A stretch of 5,847 nt of DNA from an uncultured Clostridia bacterium (lineage in GTDB: Bacteria > Bacillota > Clostridia > TANB77 > CAG-508). The notes beneath the pieces are model-generated. The model saw only the letters and a list, made by a program, of their open reading frames with translations. It did not search any database and had not been told where the DNA came from. This document shows positions 1-5,799 of this stretch, one piece after another (position 1 is the stretch's first letter; each line of letters opens with the position of its first letter). The stretch is from the NCBI GenBank assembly GCA_948946035.1, contig CARBKU010000088.1, positions 1-5,847 on the forward strand, given 5' to 3'. Both the position numbers and the translations under genes were made by a program.

Positions 1-250
1 CTTTTACTAATATTATTCTATGAAAATGCTGATATATAAATATTTCTTTGTATCTTGGTTCAGTACATACATAAAAAAATTTTAATGAAATATATGGCTC
101 CTCTTTCACTTAGTCCTCTCTACGCTCTACGCAAACATTACTCCATATATTTCAAAGAATTTTTTAATGTATTTCAATCACATTTGATACTGCATAAATA
201 TTTATATATTAGTATTTTCAAGATATTAAACTCAAAAAGTATTATCTAGT
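1..250. other. Non-coding stretch downstream of the parAB operon
   Basis: I see no gene here that can be supported. On the minus strand a GTG at 107-109, preceded by a GAGAGG-like purine run, opens a frame of 36 codons that runs off the left edge. It matches no family I recognise and could be chance. A tandem pair of the 7-mer CTCTACG lies at 118-131, in a patch noticeably richer in G and C than its surroundings. The plus strand carries a 64-codon TTG-initiated frame (55-249) with no ribosome binding site and low-complexity composition, which I do not accept as a gene. The stretch is best read as an AT-rich intergenic spacer between the parA-parB-DUF4446 operon and whatever lies beyond the left edge. 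Confidence 0.5.
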
Positions 251-302
251 AACAATATTAAACTATAATATGCTAAAAACAGCATATGGATATAATATTG
301 TT
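251..302 (-). terminator. Inverted repeat at the end of the parAB operon, possible terminator
   Basis: Outer arms AACAATATTA (251-260) and TAATATTGTT (293-302) are perfectly complementary. An inner hairpin has arms ATATGCT (268-274) and AGCATAT (281-287) around a 6-base loop. The repeat overlaps the last two bases of the DUF4446 stop codon, the usual place for an operon terminator. Against this, the stem is AT-rich and no clear U-run follows on the minus strand, so it may act only as a weak terminator or as a 3'-end mRNA stabiliser. Confidence 0.4.
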
Positions 303-810
303 ATAATGCATTCTTTTTATTAGAAATTGCCTTTTGTATTGCCATTTCTTCTTCTTTAGATAAAGTATAAGAAGATTTTCCCTTTTCTACTGGTTTGGCA
401 TAAATATTAGACATTTCTCTTGAATATATTCCATTTAATACAGTACCATTATTTTGTTCATCTAATAAAGCAAGAGTAAAACTTAAATCACTTCCAATAT
501 TTTCATAAGCACTATATCTAACAACTCCAACTTTTTTAATACAAGTAGTTAAATCAGTTTTTATACCATTAATATCATTAGCAAGTTCTGCATTTTTTTC
601 CTCTACTTTTCCTACTTTATACATATAGTTTTCTAAGTCTTCCTCTATATCTTTTCCATCGCCTATTTTTTTCATAAAATTTTTATATCTCTTATTTAAT
701 TTTGAGTAACATATTATATTAAATATACTGCTTATTAATAAAATTACATTTAAACAAAACATAACTAATAAAAAATTATCTGATTTCAATATTTGTAATA
801 AATCTTCCAT
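301..810 (-). CDS. DUF4446 family membrane-anchored protein, third gene of the parAB operon
   Basis: This 169-residue protein belongs, by its sequence pattern, to the DUF4446 family, whose function is not established. Residues about 12-35 form one hydrophobic transmembrane segment close to the N-terminus. There is no signal-peptidase site, so it is probably a membrane anchor. Residues about 38-92 are charged and heptad-like (probable coiled coil). The conserved family domain is about 92-162, with KVGVVRYSAYENIGSDLSF, LALLDEQNNG, GIYSRE, YAKP and SYTLSKEEE in order. The start is well supported: AAGGAA lies 7 bases upstream of the ATG. The gene begins 20 bases after the parB stop, so it is very likely cotranscribed with parA and parB. 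The orientation of the domain is probably cytoplasmic. A role linked to chromosome segregation or its membrane site is an inference from position only. Family recognition is from memory of the motif pattern. Confidence 0.88.
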   Translation of the reverse strand: MEDLLQILKSDNFLLVMFCLNVILLISSIFNIICYSKLNKRYKNFMKKIGDGKDIEEDLENYMYKVGKVEEKNAELANDINGIKTDLTTCIKKVGVVRYSAYENIGSDLSFTLALLDEQNNGTVLNGIYSREMSNIYAKPVEKGKSSYTLSKEEEMAIQKAISNKKNAL

Positions 811-830
811 ATTATCATTCCTTTTCTATA

Positions 831-1670
831 TTATTTAATTAAACCTAAAATTCTCTCTAGGTCATCATTTGAAGTATATTCTATAATTATTTTTCCTCTA
901 CGTTTTCCAGCATCAAGCTTAACTTTAGTTCCAAAAAAACTTTGAAAATTATCTTCTATACTTTTATATAAAATATGATTTCTTGTTTGTTCTTCTTTTG
1001 TTTCTTTTATTTTTGATTTTTTTTCTACTTGTCTTACTGTTGCTCCTCTTTCTAGCATTTGTATTGCTGTTTGATATTGCTTTTCTGGGTCAGTAATTGC
1101 AAGTAATGCTTTACAATGTCCCTCTGTTAGTTTGCCTTGTTTTGCCATTTCTAATACTCTTGCATCTAAATTTAATACTCTTACCCAATTTGCAATTGTG
1201 CTTCTTCCTTTTCCTAATTTCTTAGCAACTTCTTCTTGAGAAAATCCATAATTGTCTATTAAAGTTCTTATTCCTAAAGCTTTTTCATATGGGTTTAAAT
1301 CTTCCCTTTGCATATTTTCTATTAATGATATTTCAGAGTTTATTTTTTCATCATCTTCTCTTATAATAGCAGGAATTTCCTTTAATCCTGCCATTTTAGA
1401 TGCTCTCCATCTTCTTTCCCCTGCTACTATACTATAATACCCATCTTTTTTTGTAACTACTATTGGTTGTATTAAACCATATTCTTTAATTGATTGCGAT
1501 AATTCTTCTAATGCTTCTTGGTCAAAGTTTTTTCTTGGTTGTTCTCTATTTGGCTCAACTTCTGTTATTTTTAAATTTTTTAATACATCATTTTCTTGTA
1601 ATTCTTCATCTTCTTCTGGTTGTCCAAATAGGGCATCTAAACCTTTTCCTAAACCAGTCATTTTTGCCAT
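831..1670 (-). CDS. parB: ParB/Spo0J chromosome partitioning protein (CTPase, parS-binding)
   Basis: ParB binds parS sites near the origin, loads as a CTP-dependent DNA clamp, spreads along DNA, recruits SMC, and stimulates ParA ATPase. All expected parts are visible in 279 residues, a normal length. The N-terminal ParA-interacting motif GLGKGLDALFG is at 6-16. The CTP-binding N-domain carries GERRWRAS (84-91) and ENMQREDLNPYEKA (118-131). The parS-reading helix-turn-helix is about 143-165 (FSQEEVAKKL, then GRSTIANWVRVLNL). A lysine-rich linker spans about 212-230 and a C-terminal dimerisation domain about 231-279. The ATG start has a perfect AGGAGG 7 bases upstream that overlaps the parA stop codon, so translation is probably coupled to parA. 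No residue expected for CTP binding looks lost. This is the only ParB-family gene in the window; the Noc paralogue found beside rsmG in Bacillales is absent here. Confidence 0.97.
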   Translation of the reverse strand: MAKMTGLGKGLDALFGQPEEDEELQENDVLKNLKITEVEPNREQPRKNFDQEALEELSQSIKEYGLIQPIVVTKKDGYYSIVAGERRWRASKMAGLKEIPAIIREDDEKINSEISLIENMQREDLNPYEKALGIRTLIDNYGFSQEEVAKKLGKGRSTIANWVRVLNLDARVLEMAKQGKLTEGHCKALLAITDPEKQYQTAIQMLERGATVRQVEKKSKIKETKEEQTRNHILYKSIEDNFQSFFGTKVKLDAGKRRGKIIIEYTSNDDLERILGLIK

Positions 1671-1677
1671 TTATATT

Positions 1678-1685
1678 CCTCCTTT
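1678..1685 (-). promoter_or_regulatory. parB ribosome binding site overlapping the parA stop
   Basis: The minus strand reads AAAGGAGG, a full match to the anti-Shine-Dalgarno, 7 bases before the parB ATG. Its first two bases are part of the parA TAA stop codon (1684-1686). This arrangement favours translational coupling and a stable ParA:ParB ratio. Confidence 0.85.
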
Positions 1686-2487
1686 AAATTATGTGCTTTG
1701 CTTTTATTTCATCATCATTTATCTTTAAAAATTCTTTTGCAAATTTCATGTAACTTTTTGCACCTTTTGATTTTGAATCGTATTCTGTGATTGGCATTCC
1801 ATAACTTGGTGCTTCACTTAATCTTATATTCCTTGGTATTACTGTTTTGTATACTTTGTCTCCAAAATATTTTTTAACTTCTTTTACTACTTGATTAGAT
1901 AAATTTGTTCTTATATCATACATTGTTAATAATGCACCTTCTATTTTTATTTGCTTATTTAAATGTTTTTTAACTAAATTTATTGTATTTAATAGCTGAC
2001 CTAGTCCTTCTAACGCAAAGTATTCACACTGTACTGGTATTAATACACTGTCAGATGCTGTGAAAGCATTAAGTGTAATTAGTCCTAATGATGGTGGACA
2101 GTCTACAAAAATGTAATCAAATGTTTCTTTTATTTTTTCTAATTTTTCTTTTAGTCTTTGTTCTCTTGACATCATTGGTACTAATTCTACTTCTGCTCCA
2201 GCTAAATTCATGTTTGCTGGACATATTTTTAGATTTTTTATCATTGTGTCTTCTATTATGTCTTCCATTTCAATATCATTAACTAAAATGTCATATGTTG
2301 AATATTCAATTTCTTTTTCTATTCCTAATCCACTTGTTGCATTTCCTTGAGGATCTGCATCTATTAATAGTACTTTTTTGTTCTTTTTTGCTAATATAGT
2401 ACATAAATTTACTGTTGTTGTTGTTTTTCCAACTCCACCTTTTTGATTAGCTACTGATATTACTTTTCCCAATTTTATTGCCCCCAT
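1684..2487 (-). CDS. parA: ParA/Soj chromosome partitioning ATPase
   Basis: A deviant Walker-type ATPase that dimerises on ATP, binds nucleoid DNA non-specifically and acts with ParB in origin segregation. In Bacillus the orthologue Soj also controls DnaA. Counting from the ATG at 2487 (267 residues): the deviant Walker A is KGGVGKTT at 16-23 with the signature lysine K16, followed by LIDADPQGN (41-49), Walker B FDYIFVDCPPSLG (123-135), and the ParA/Soj motif IPRNIRLSEAPS (217-228). No N-terminal helix-turn-helix precedes Walker A, which fits a chromosomal Soj-type rather than a plasmid P1-type ParA. The start is uncertain. The ATG has no ribosome binding site at proper spacing. A TTG at 2470-2472 has GGGGG 8 bases upstream and would give a protein beginning GKVISVANQKGGVGKT, as is typical of the family (262 residues). 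The gene is the first of a three-gene operon with its own promoter at 2534-2562. Confidence 0.97.
   Translation of the reverse strand: MGAIKLGKVISVANQKGGVGKTTTTVNLCTILAKKNKKVLLIDADPQGNATSGLGIEKEIEYSTYDILVNDIEMEDIIEDTMIKNLKICPANMNLAGAEVELVPMMSREQRLKEKLEKIKETFDYIFVDCPPSLGLITLNAFTASDSVLIPVQCEYFALEGLGQLLNTINLVKKHLNKQIKIEGALLTMYDIRTNLSNQVVKEVKKYFGDKVYKTVIPRNIRLSEAPSYGMPITEYDSKSKGAKSYMKFAKEFLKINDDEIKAKHII
2481..2485 (-). promoter_or_regulatory. Possible parA ribosome binding site for an internal TTG start
   Basis: GGGGG on the minus strand can pair with the CCUCC core of 16S rRNA through four G-C pairs and one G-U pair. It lies 8 bases before TTG (2472-2470). No purine-rich site stands at normal spacing before the upstream ATG: the nearest, GAAGGGA, is more than 20 bases away. 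The site therefore favours initiation at TTG, although this is not proof. Confidence 0.45.
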
Positions 2488-2519
2488 TTTTAGTTATTTT
2501 TTACTTATTAGTCCCTTCA

Positions 2520-2546
2520 ATTTTTATATACATATAATATAAAAAT
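2520..2546. repeat. 10-bp inverted repeat overlapping the parA -10 region
   Basis: ATTTTTATAT (2520-2529) and ATATAAAAAT (2537-2546) are perfect inverse complements with a 7-base spacer. The pair covers the -10 hexamer and the expected transcription start of the parA promoter, where a repressor or autoregulator could bind. The arms are pure A and T in a very AT-rich stretch, so chance is a real alternative. Confidence 0.35.
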
Positions 2547-2562
2547 ATTTCAAAAAAGTCAA
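2534..2562 (-). promoter_or_regulatory. Sigma-A promoter of the parA-parB-DUF4446 operon
   Basis: On the minus strand TTGACT (2562-2557, 5 of 6 to TTGACA) is followed after exactly 17 bases by TATTAT (2539-2534, 5 of 6 to TATAAT). Transcription would begin near 2527, giving a leader of about 40-55 bases depending on the parA start. The promoter lies downstream of the palindromic element, so parAB transcripts starting here do not include that element. Confidence 0.75.
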
Positions 2563-2671
2563 TAAAAATAAGATAATCAATTAAAGTTTTTTTATAATAT
2601 TTTTTATTATTTATTTAAAAATGTTCCTCGCTCCCAAAGGGTTATAATTATATATTTTTTCACTTGCCCCA

Positions 2672-2722
2672 TTCTAAAAATTCTAAAGAAAAGTTTGAAA
2701 AAACTTTTCTAGAATTTTTGAA
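2672..2722. repeat. Apical hairpin of the palindromic element
   Basis: AGAAAAGTTT (2687-2696) pairs perfectly with AAACTTTTCT (2701-2710) around GAAA (2697-2700). On a plus-strand RNA this is a GNRA-type tetraloop; on a minus-strand RNA the loop is UUUC. The stem continues after a 2-base bulge (2685-2686) with 2676-2684 against 2711-2719, and after one more bulged base with 2672-2674 against 2720-2722. Confidence 0.75.
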
Positions 2723-2739
2723 CGGTTACCCCAGAACCG
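2723..2739. repeat. Small GC-richer side hairpin inside the element
   Basis: CGGTT (2723-2727) and AACCG (2735-2739) form a 5-bp stem around the loop ACCCCAG. Two more A-T pairs are possible past a bulged G at 2740. The loop contains one of the two TTRCCCCA motif copies of the element, so the hairpin makes one side of the structure differ from the other. Confidence 0.5.
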
Positions 2740-2849
2740 GTTAAAAATATATAATTATAACCCTTCTCGCGCTATTAAAATTATGAGTCAAAATAATAAA
2801 AAATATTATAAAAAAACTATTAATTATACTTTAAGTAAAAATATATATA

Positions 2850-3572
2850 TTAGTTTAAAGGTTCTTTGCTTGGCATACCTGCTTTTCTTGGAAACTTAGC
2901 TGGTGTAGATTTCTCTTTCTCTAGCAAAACAATACACCTAGAAATATCTCCATTATTTATAAAAAATTCATCTTTTCCTTTCAATGTTCCACCTAAAACA
3001 CAAATTGCATTTTTAGCATTATCTAACTCTTCATTAACATCTTTTCCTTTCATACATATACATAAACCTCCAATTTTAGTTAAAGGCAACATATATTCAG
3101 ATAAGGTGCTTAAATTTGCAACTGCTCTAGAAGTAACAACATCAAATTTTTCTCTATATTTTTTATTTTTGGCAAATTCTTCAACTCTTGAATGTACAGC
3201 ATATACATTTTCCAAATTCAAAAAATTGCAAACTTCATTTAAAAAGTTAATTCTTTTATTCAAAGAATCAAGTAGAACCATATTAATATCTTCTCTAAAA
3301 ATTTTTAATGGTATACCAGGAAAACCTGCTCCTGTTCCAATATCAACTAAATATGAATTCTTTTTTATATATTTTTCTATAGTTAAAGAATCTATAAAAT
3401 GCTTTAAAATTATTTCTTTATAATCAGTAATTGCTGTTAAATTTATTTTTTCATTCCATTCTAATAATAAATTCATATATTTGTAGAATTTATCTATTTT
3501 GTTATCATTAAGTTCCACATTAATCTCTTTTGCATATTCATTAAATATATTTTTAAATTCTTCTTTATCCAT
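2850..3572 (-). CDS. rsmG: RsmG (GidB), 16S rRNA G527 N7-methyltransferase
   Basis: RsmG transfers a methyl group from S-adenosylmethionine to N7 of G527 (E. coli numbering) in the 530 loop of 16S rRNA; loss of it is known to give low-level streptomycin resistance in several bacteria. The 240 residues are of normal length and complete. They carry [13 protein letters not shown] (36-48), HFIDSL (58-63), the SAM-binding glycine loop [16 protein letters not shown] (76-91), LLDSLNKR (100-107), SRAVANL (148-154), MKGK (174-177), and the typical C-terminal [13 protein letters not shown] (227-239). The start is supported by AAAGGA 6 bases upstream of the ATG. The first 8 bases lie inside the end of mnmG (ATGGATAA holds both the rsmG start and the mnmG stop), which points to cotranscription and coupled translation. 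Downstream, instead of noc, comes the palindromic element and then parA. Confidence 0.97.
   Translation of the reverse strand: MDKEEFKNIFNEYAKEINVELNDNKIDKFYKYMNLLLEWNEKINLTAITDYKEIILKHFIDSLTIEKYIKKNSYLVDIGTGAGFPGIPLKIFREDINMVLLDSLNKRINFLNEVCNFLNLENVYAVHSRVEEFAKNKKYREKFDVVTSRAVANLSTLSEYMLPLTKIGGLCICMKGKDVNEELDNAKNAICVLGGTLKGKDEFFINNGDISRCIVLLEKEKSTPAKFPRKAGMPSKEPLN
2985..3000. promoter_or_regulatory. Degenerate parS-like sequence inside rsmG
   Basis: TGTTCCACCTAAAACA matches the Firmicute parS consensus TGTTNCACGTGAAACA at 14 of 16 positions. The two mismatches fall in the central CACGTG core, where ParB binding is least tolerant, and the codons here spell an ordinary RsmG segment (VLGGTL). 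It may be chance or a decayed site. It is the best parS-like match I found in the window. Confidence 0.25.
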
Positions 3573-5454
3573 TATTTTTCCTTTCGTTATTTATTTGTTG
3601 TAAATATACTAAAAGTACTGATATATCAGCTGGCGATACGCCTGATATTCTTGATGCTTGTCCTATTGAACGAGGTTTAAATTTATTTAATTTTTGTCTC
3701 GCTTCTAAACAAATTCCATTTAATGTTTCATAATCTAAATTTTCTGGTAACATTTTTTCTTCAAGTTTTTTAAATTTTTCAACTTGTTCTTCTTGCAACT
3801 TAATATATCCTTCATATTTTATTTGTATTTCTACTTCTTCTTTTTCTTGTCTACTAAGATTTGGTCTTTCATTATCTATTTCTTCTAATTTGTTGTAATC
3901 TAGTTCAGTCCTTTTTAATAATTCTGACATTTTAATTCCAGTACTTAATTCTGATGTATTATATATTTTTAATAATTTATTAACGTCTTTTGTTGGTTTT
4001 ATAGTCAATTCTTTAAGTCTTTTTATTTCTTTTTCTATATTTTCTTTTTTTATTTTAAATTTTTCATATCTTTCTTTAGAAATTAATCCTATTTCATATC
4101 CTATTTGTGTTAATCTTAAGTCAGCATTGTCTTGTCTTAGTAATAACCTATATTCTGCTCTTGATGTCATCATTCTATATGGTTCATTTGTTCCTTTAGT
4201 AACAATGTCATCAATTAATACACCTATATATCCTTGTGTTCTGTCTAAAATTAAAGCTTCTTTACCTTTAATCTTTTGTGTTGCATTAATTCCAGCAATT
4301 AAACCTTGACAAGCTGCTTCTTCATATCCAGATGTACCATTTATTTGCCCTGCCATAAATAATCCTTCTATTCCTCTATATTCTAAAGAAAGTTTTAAAT
4401 TTGATGGATCTATACAATCATATTCTATTGCATATGCTGGTCTAGTAAATTCTGCTTTTTCAAGTCCTGGTATTGTATGATATAAAGCAATTTGAACATC
4501 TTCTGGTAATGATGAACTCATTCCTTGTATATACATTTCTTCTGTATCTAATCCTACTGGTTCTACAAATGCTTGGTGTCTGGGTTTATCACTAAACCTA
4601 ACTACCTTGTCTTCAATTGAAGGGCAATATCTTGGACCCGTTCCTTCTATCATTCCAGCATATAAAGGTGACCTGTGTAAATTTTTTCTAATTATTTCAT
4701 GTGTGTTTTCGTTAGTATATGTTAAATAGCAGTCTACTTGTTCAAAATCTTTTAGTTCGTTTTCAAAAGAAAAAGCTTCTATTCCCTTATCACCTTTTTG
4801 TATCTCCATTTTGGTAAAATCTATACTTCTTTTATTTATTCTTGCTGGTGTACCTGTTTTAAATCTTACTAAATCAATTCCTAATTTTTTTAAACATTCT
4901 GAAAGTTGATTTGCTGCTGCAACTCCATCTGGTCCACTTTCTTTTGAATAATCTCCTATAAATATTTTTCCTTTTAAATATGTACCTGTAGCTAATATAA
5001 CTGCTTTTATTTTATATATTGCTCCTACATCTGTTTCTATAGAAACAACCTTTCCATCTTTTACTTCTATATTGACAATTTCTCCTTGCTTTACTTCAAG
5101 ATTTTCTTGCTTTTCTAATGTGTGTTTCATTTCTGCTTGATATTTTTTTCTGTCTGCTTGTGCTCTTAATGAATGTACTGCTGGACCTTTTGAAGTATTT
5201 AGCATTTTTATTTGTATCATTGTTTTGTCAATGTTTTTCCCCATTTCTCCACCTAATGCGTCAATCTCTCTAACTAAATGTCCTTTTGAACTCCCCCCTA
5301 TGTGTGGATTACATGGCATATTAGCTATTGCCTCTAAACTTATAGAAAATATTAATGTTTTCATTCCTAACCTTGCAGCTGCTAATGCTGCCTCACATCC
5401 AGCATGTCCTGCTCCAATTACAGCTATATCATATTCCCCTGCATAATAACTCAT
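3565..5454 (-). CDS. mnmG: MnmG (GidA), tRNA U34 carboxymethylaminomethyl-modification FAD enzyme
   Basis: MnmG works with MnmE to place a carboxymethylaminomethyl or aminomethyl group on C5 of the wobble uridine U34 of tRNAs reading split codon boxes, using FAD, NADH and methylene-tetrahydrofolate. From the ATG at 5454 the protein has 629 residues, the usual length. Visible parts are the FAD-binding [19 protein letters not shown] (12-30), [20 protein letters not shown] (45-64) with C48, LATGTYLKG (154-162), [13 protein letters not shown] (271-283) with the conserved C277, [19 protein letters not shown] (366-384), and a helical C-terminal domain, ending in [20 protein letters not shown] (599-618), that in the family contacts MnmE and tRNA. 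An upstream in-frame TTG at 5499 would add 15 residues but has no ribosome binding site; the ATG has AAGGAG at ideal spacing. It is followed by rsmG with an 8-base overlap. No key motif is missing. Confidence 0.97.
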   Translation of the reverse strand: MSYYAGEYDIAVIGAGHAGCEAALAAARLGMKTLIFSISLEAIANMPCNPHIGGSSKGHLVREIDALGGEMGKNIDKTMIQIKMLNTSKGPAVHSLRAQADRKKYQAEMKHTLEKQENLEVKQGEIVNIEVKDGKVVSIETDVGAIYKIKAVILATGTYLKGKIFIGDYSKESGPDGVAAANQLSECLKKLGIDLVRFKTGTPARINKRSIDFTKMEIQKGDKGIEAFSFENELKDFEQVDCYLTYTNENTHEIIRKNLHRSPLYAGMIEGTGPRYCPSIEDKVVRFSDKPRHQAFVEPVGLDTEEMYIQGMSSSLPEDVQIALYHTIPGLEKAEFTRPAYAIEYDCIDPSNLKLSLEYRGIEGLFMAGQINGTSGYEEAACQGLIAGINATQKIKGKEALILDRTQGYIGVLIDDIVTKGTNEPYRMMTSRAEYRLLLRQDNADLRLTQIGYEIGLISKERYEKFKIKKENIEKEIKRLKELTIKPTKDVNKLLKIYNTSELSTGIKMSELLKRTELDYNKLEEIDNERPNLSRQEKEEVEIQIKYEGYIKLQEEQVEKFKKLEEKMLPENLDYETLNGICLEARQKLNKFKPRSIGQASRISGVSPADISVLLVYLQQINNERKNNG

Positions 5455-5460
5455 TTTTTT

Positions 5461-5466
5461 CTCCTT
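5461..5466 (-). promoter_or_regulatory. mnmG ribosome binding site that fixes the start
   Basis: AAGGAG on the minus strand lies 6 bases before the ATG at 5454. It decides between this start, whose product [16 protein letters not shown] fits the family N-terminus, and the upstream in-frame TTG at 5499, which has no such site. Confidence 0.85.
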
Positions 5467-5482
5467 TTTTATTGTTTTTATA

Positions 5483-5498
5483 TTTTCCTTGTGAAACA
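5483..5498. promoter_or_regulatory. parS half-site upstream of mnmG
   Basis: The half-site GTGAAACA (5491-5498) is a perfect half of the parS palindrome. The other half (TTTTCCTT) is degenerate, giving 12 of 16 overall to the perfect palindrome. It lies in non-coding sequence only about 30 bases before the mnmG start. A single half-site is unlikely to load ParB strongly, and an 8-mer match may be chance. Confidence 0.2.
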
Positions 5499-5745
5499 AG
5501 AATTGTTGTTTTTTTGCAAAATAAATATATATTTACCATTTAGTTTGCTAATTTGTTTTGCGTGATTTTATCTAACCATTACCACATGTGCTTTAATTGT
5601 TTTGTACTAAATATTGTTCAAGTTTACTTATTAATTTTGGTTATTATGTAAAATGTTTATATTTTTATTGTTTTTCTTGTAATTCTTATTTAAATTGTTT
5701 GTCTTTAAATTGGCTATATTTGTATTTTTATTTTTTATTTATAAA

Positions 5746-5774
5746 ATTATATGTCTAACTTTAAAAAATGTCTC
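5746..5774 (-). promoter_or_regulatory. Candidate sigma-A promoter for mnmG-rsmG
   Basis: On the minus strand GAGACA (5774-5769, 4 of 6 to TTGACA) and a perfect TATAAT (5751-5746) are separated by exactly 17 bases. It lies just after the mnmE stop and would let mnmG-rsmG be transcribed apart from mnmE. In a sequence this AT-rich, a perfect -10 hexamer alone is weak evidence. Confidence 0.5.
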
Positions 5775-5799
5775 ATTTTTGATTTTCGTCACATTATAA

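Larger units (their letters stand above)
2637..2765. repeat. Middle arms of the palindromic element
   Basis: The arms 2637-2659 and 2743-2765 are perfect 23-bp inverse complements. Each begins, read inward, with AAGGGTTATAATTATATA. The G-C pairs at the outer end make this the most stable clamp of the structure. Because the arm contains TATAAT reading inward on both strands, a -10-like element faces the centre from each side, but no -35 stands at proper spacing. Confidence 0.85.
2585..2818. repeat. 234-bp nested palindromic element between rsmG and parA (MITE-like or structured RNA)
   Basis: Perfect 28-bp inverted arms at 2585-2612 and 2791-2818 enclose a second perfect 23-bp pair (2637-2659 with 2743-2765) and an apical hairpin (2672-2722). 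All are centred near 2701. The whole can fold as one long stem broken by two internal loops. The loops are the GC-rich parts of an otherwise A/T stretch and carry repeated motifs on the plus strand: TTCCTCGC (2624-2631) against TTCTCGC (2764-2770), and TTGCCCCA (2664-2671) against TTACCCCA (2726-2733). ATTAA directly flanks both ends (2580-2584 and 2819-2823), like a 5-bp target-site duplication. Because that flank is nearly self-complementary, the arms could instead extend outward with one bulge. There is no open reading frame. It could be a miniature inverted-repeat element, an RNA with symmetric internal loops, or a large terminator for mnmG-rsmG. I do not recognise it as a named family. 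Confidence 0.7.
5455..5799. other. Intergenic stretch between mnmE and mnmG
   Basis: These 345 bases hold no gene I can support. They contain a candidate promoter for mnmG (5746-5774), the mnmG ribosome binding site (5461-5466), a half parS-like sequence (5491-5498), and the palindrome CACATGTG (5583-5590). If the promoter is used, the mnmG mRNA has a leader of about 285 bases, very poor in G and C, with only weak short hairpins by eye and no riboswitch I recognise. A short hairpin (AAAAATG, TCT, CATTTTT at 5764-5780) just after mnmE is terminator-like but too A/T-rich to be sure. Confidence 0.6.

Noticed and set aside
1..109. Minus-strand GTG frame of 36 codons running off the left edge
   Set aside because: A GAGAGG-like run precedes the GTG, so it could be the start of a gene, but the residues match nothing I know and the frame is too short to judge.
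55..249. 64-codon open frame on the plus strand
   Set aside because: It starts with TTG without a ribosome binding site, its composition is hydrophobic and low-complexity, and it resembles no family.
2637..2791. Promoter inside the palindromic element (TTGACT at 2786-2791 with TATAAT at 2754-2759)
   Set aside because: The spacing is 26 bases, far from the 16-18 needed, and the TATAAT belongs to the inverted arm.
2866..3423. 185-codon open frame on the plus strand
   Set aside because: It lies wholly antisense to rsmG, whose protein motifs are unmistakable; the frame has no recognisable domain and no supporting ribosome binding site. It is an AT-rich shadow.
5455..5499. 15-residue N-terminal extension of mnmG from TTG 5499
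   Set aside because: There is no ribosome binding site before the TTG, the extra residues are not part of the family N-terminus, and AAGGAG marks the downstream ATG.
5452..5539. Short minus-strand frame beginning at ATG 5539 that runs past the mnmG start in another frame
   Set aside because: It has no ribosome binding site, is lysine and asparagine rich as expected from A-runs, and ends shortly inside mnmG.
5583..5590. Palindrome CACATGTG as a parS or other operator
   Set aside because: It differs from the CACGTG core of parS, the flanks do not match, and an isolated 8-base palindrome is expected by chance.
5764..5780. mnmE terminator hairpin
   Set aside because: The stem is 7 bp with mostly A-T pairs and a 3-base loop, and its U-run is part of the stem, so it is too weak to call; it also overlaps the candidate -35 hexamer.
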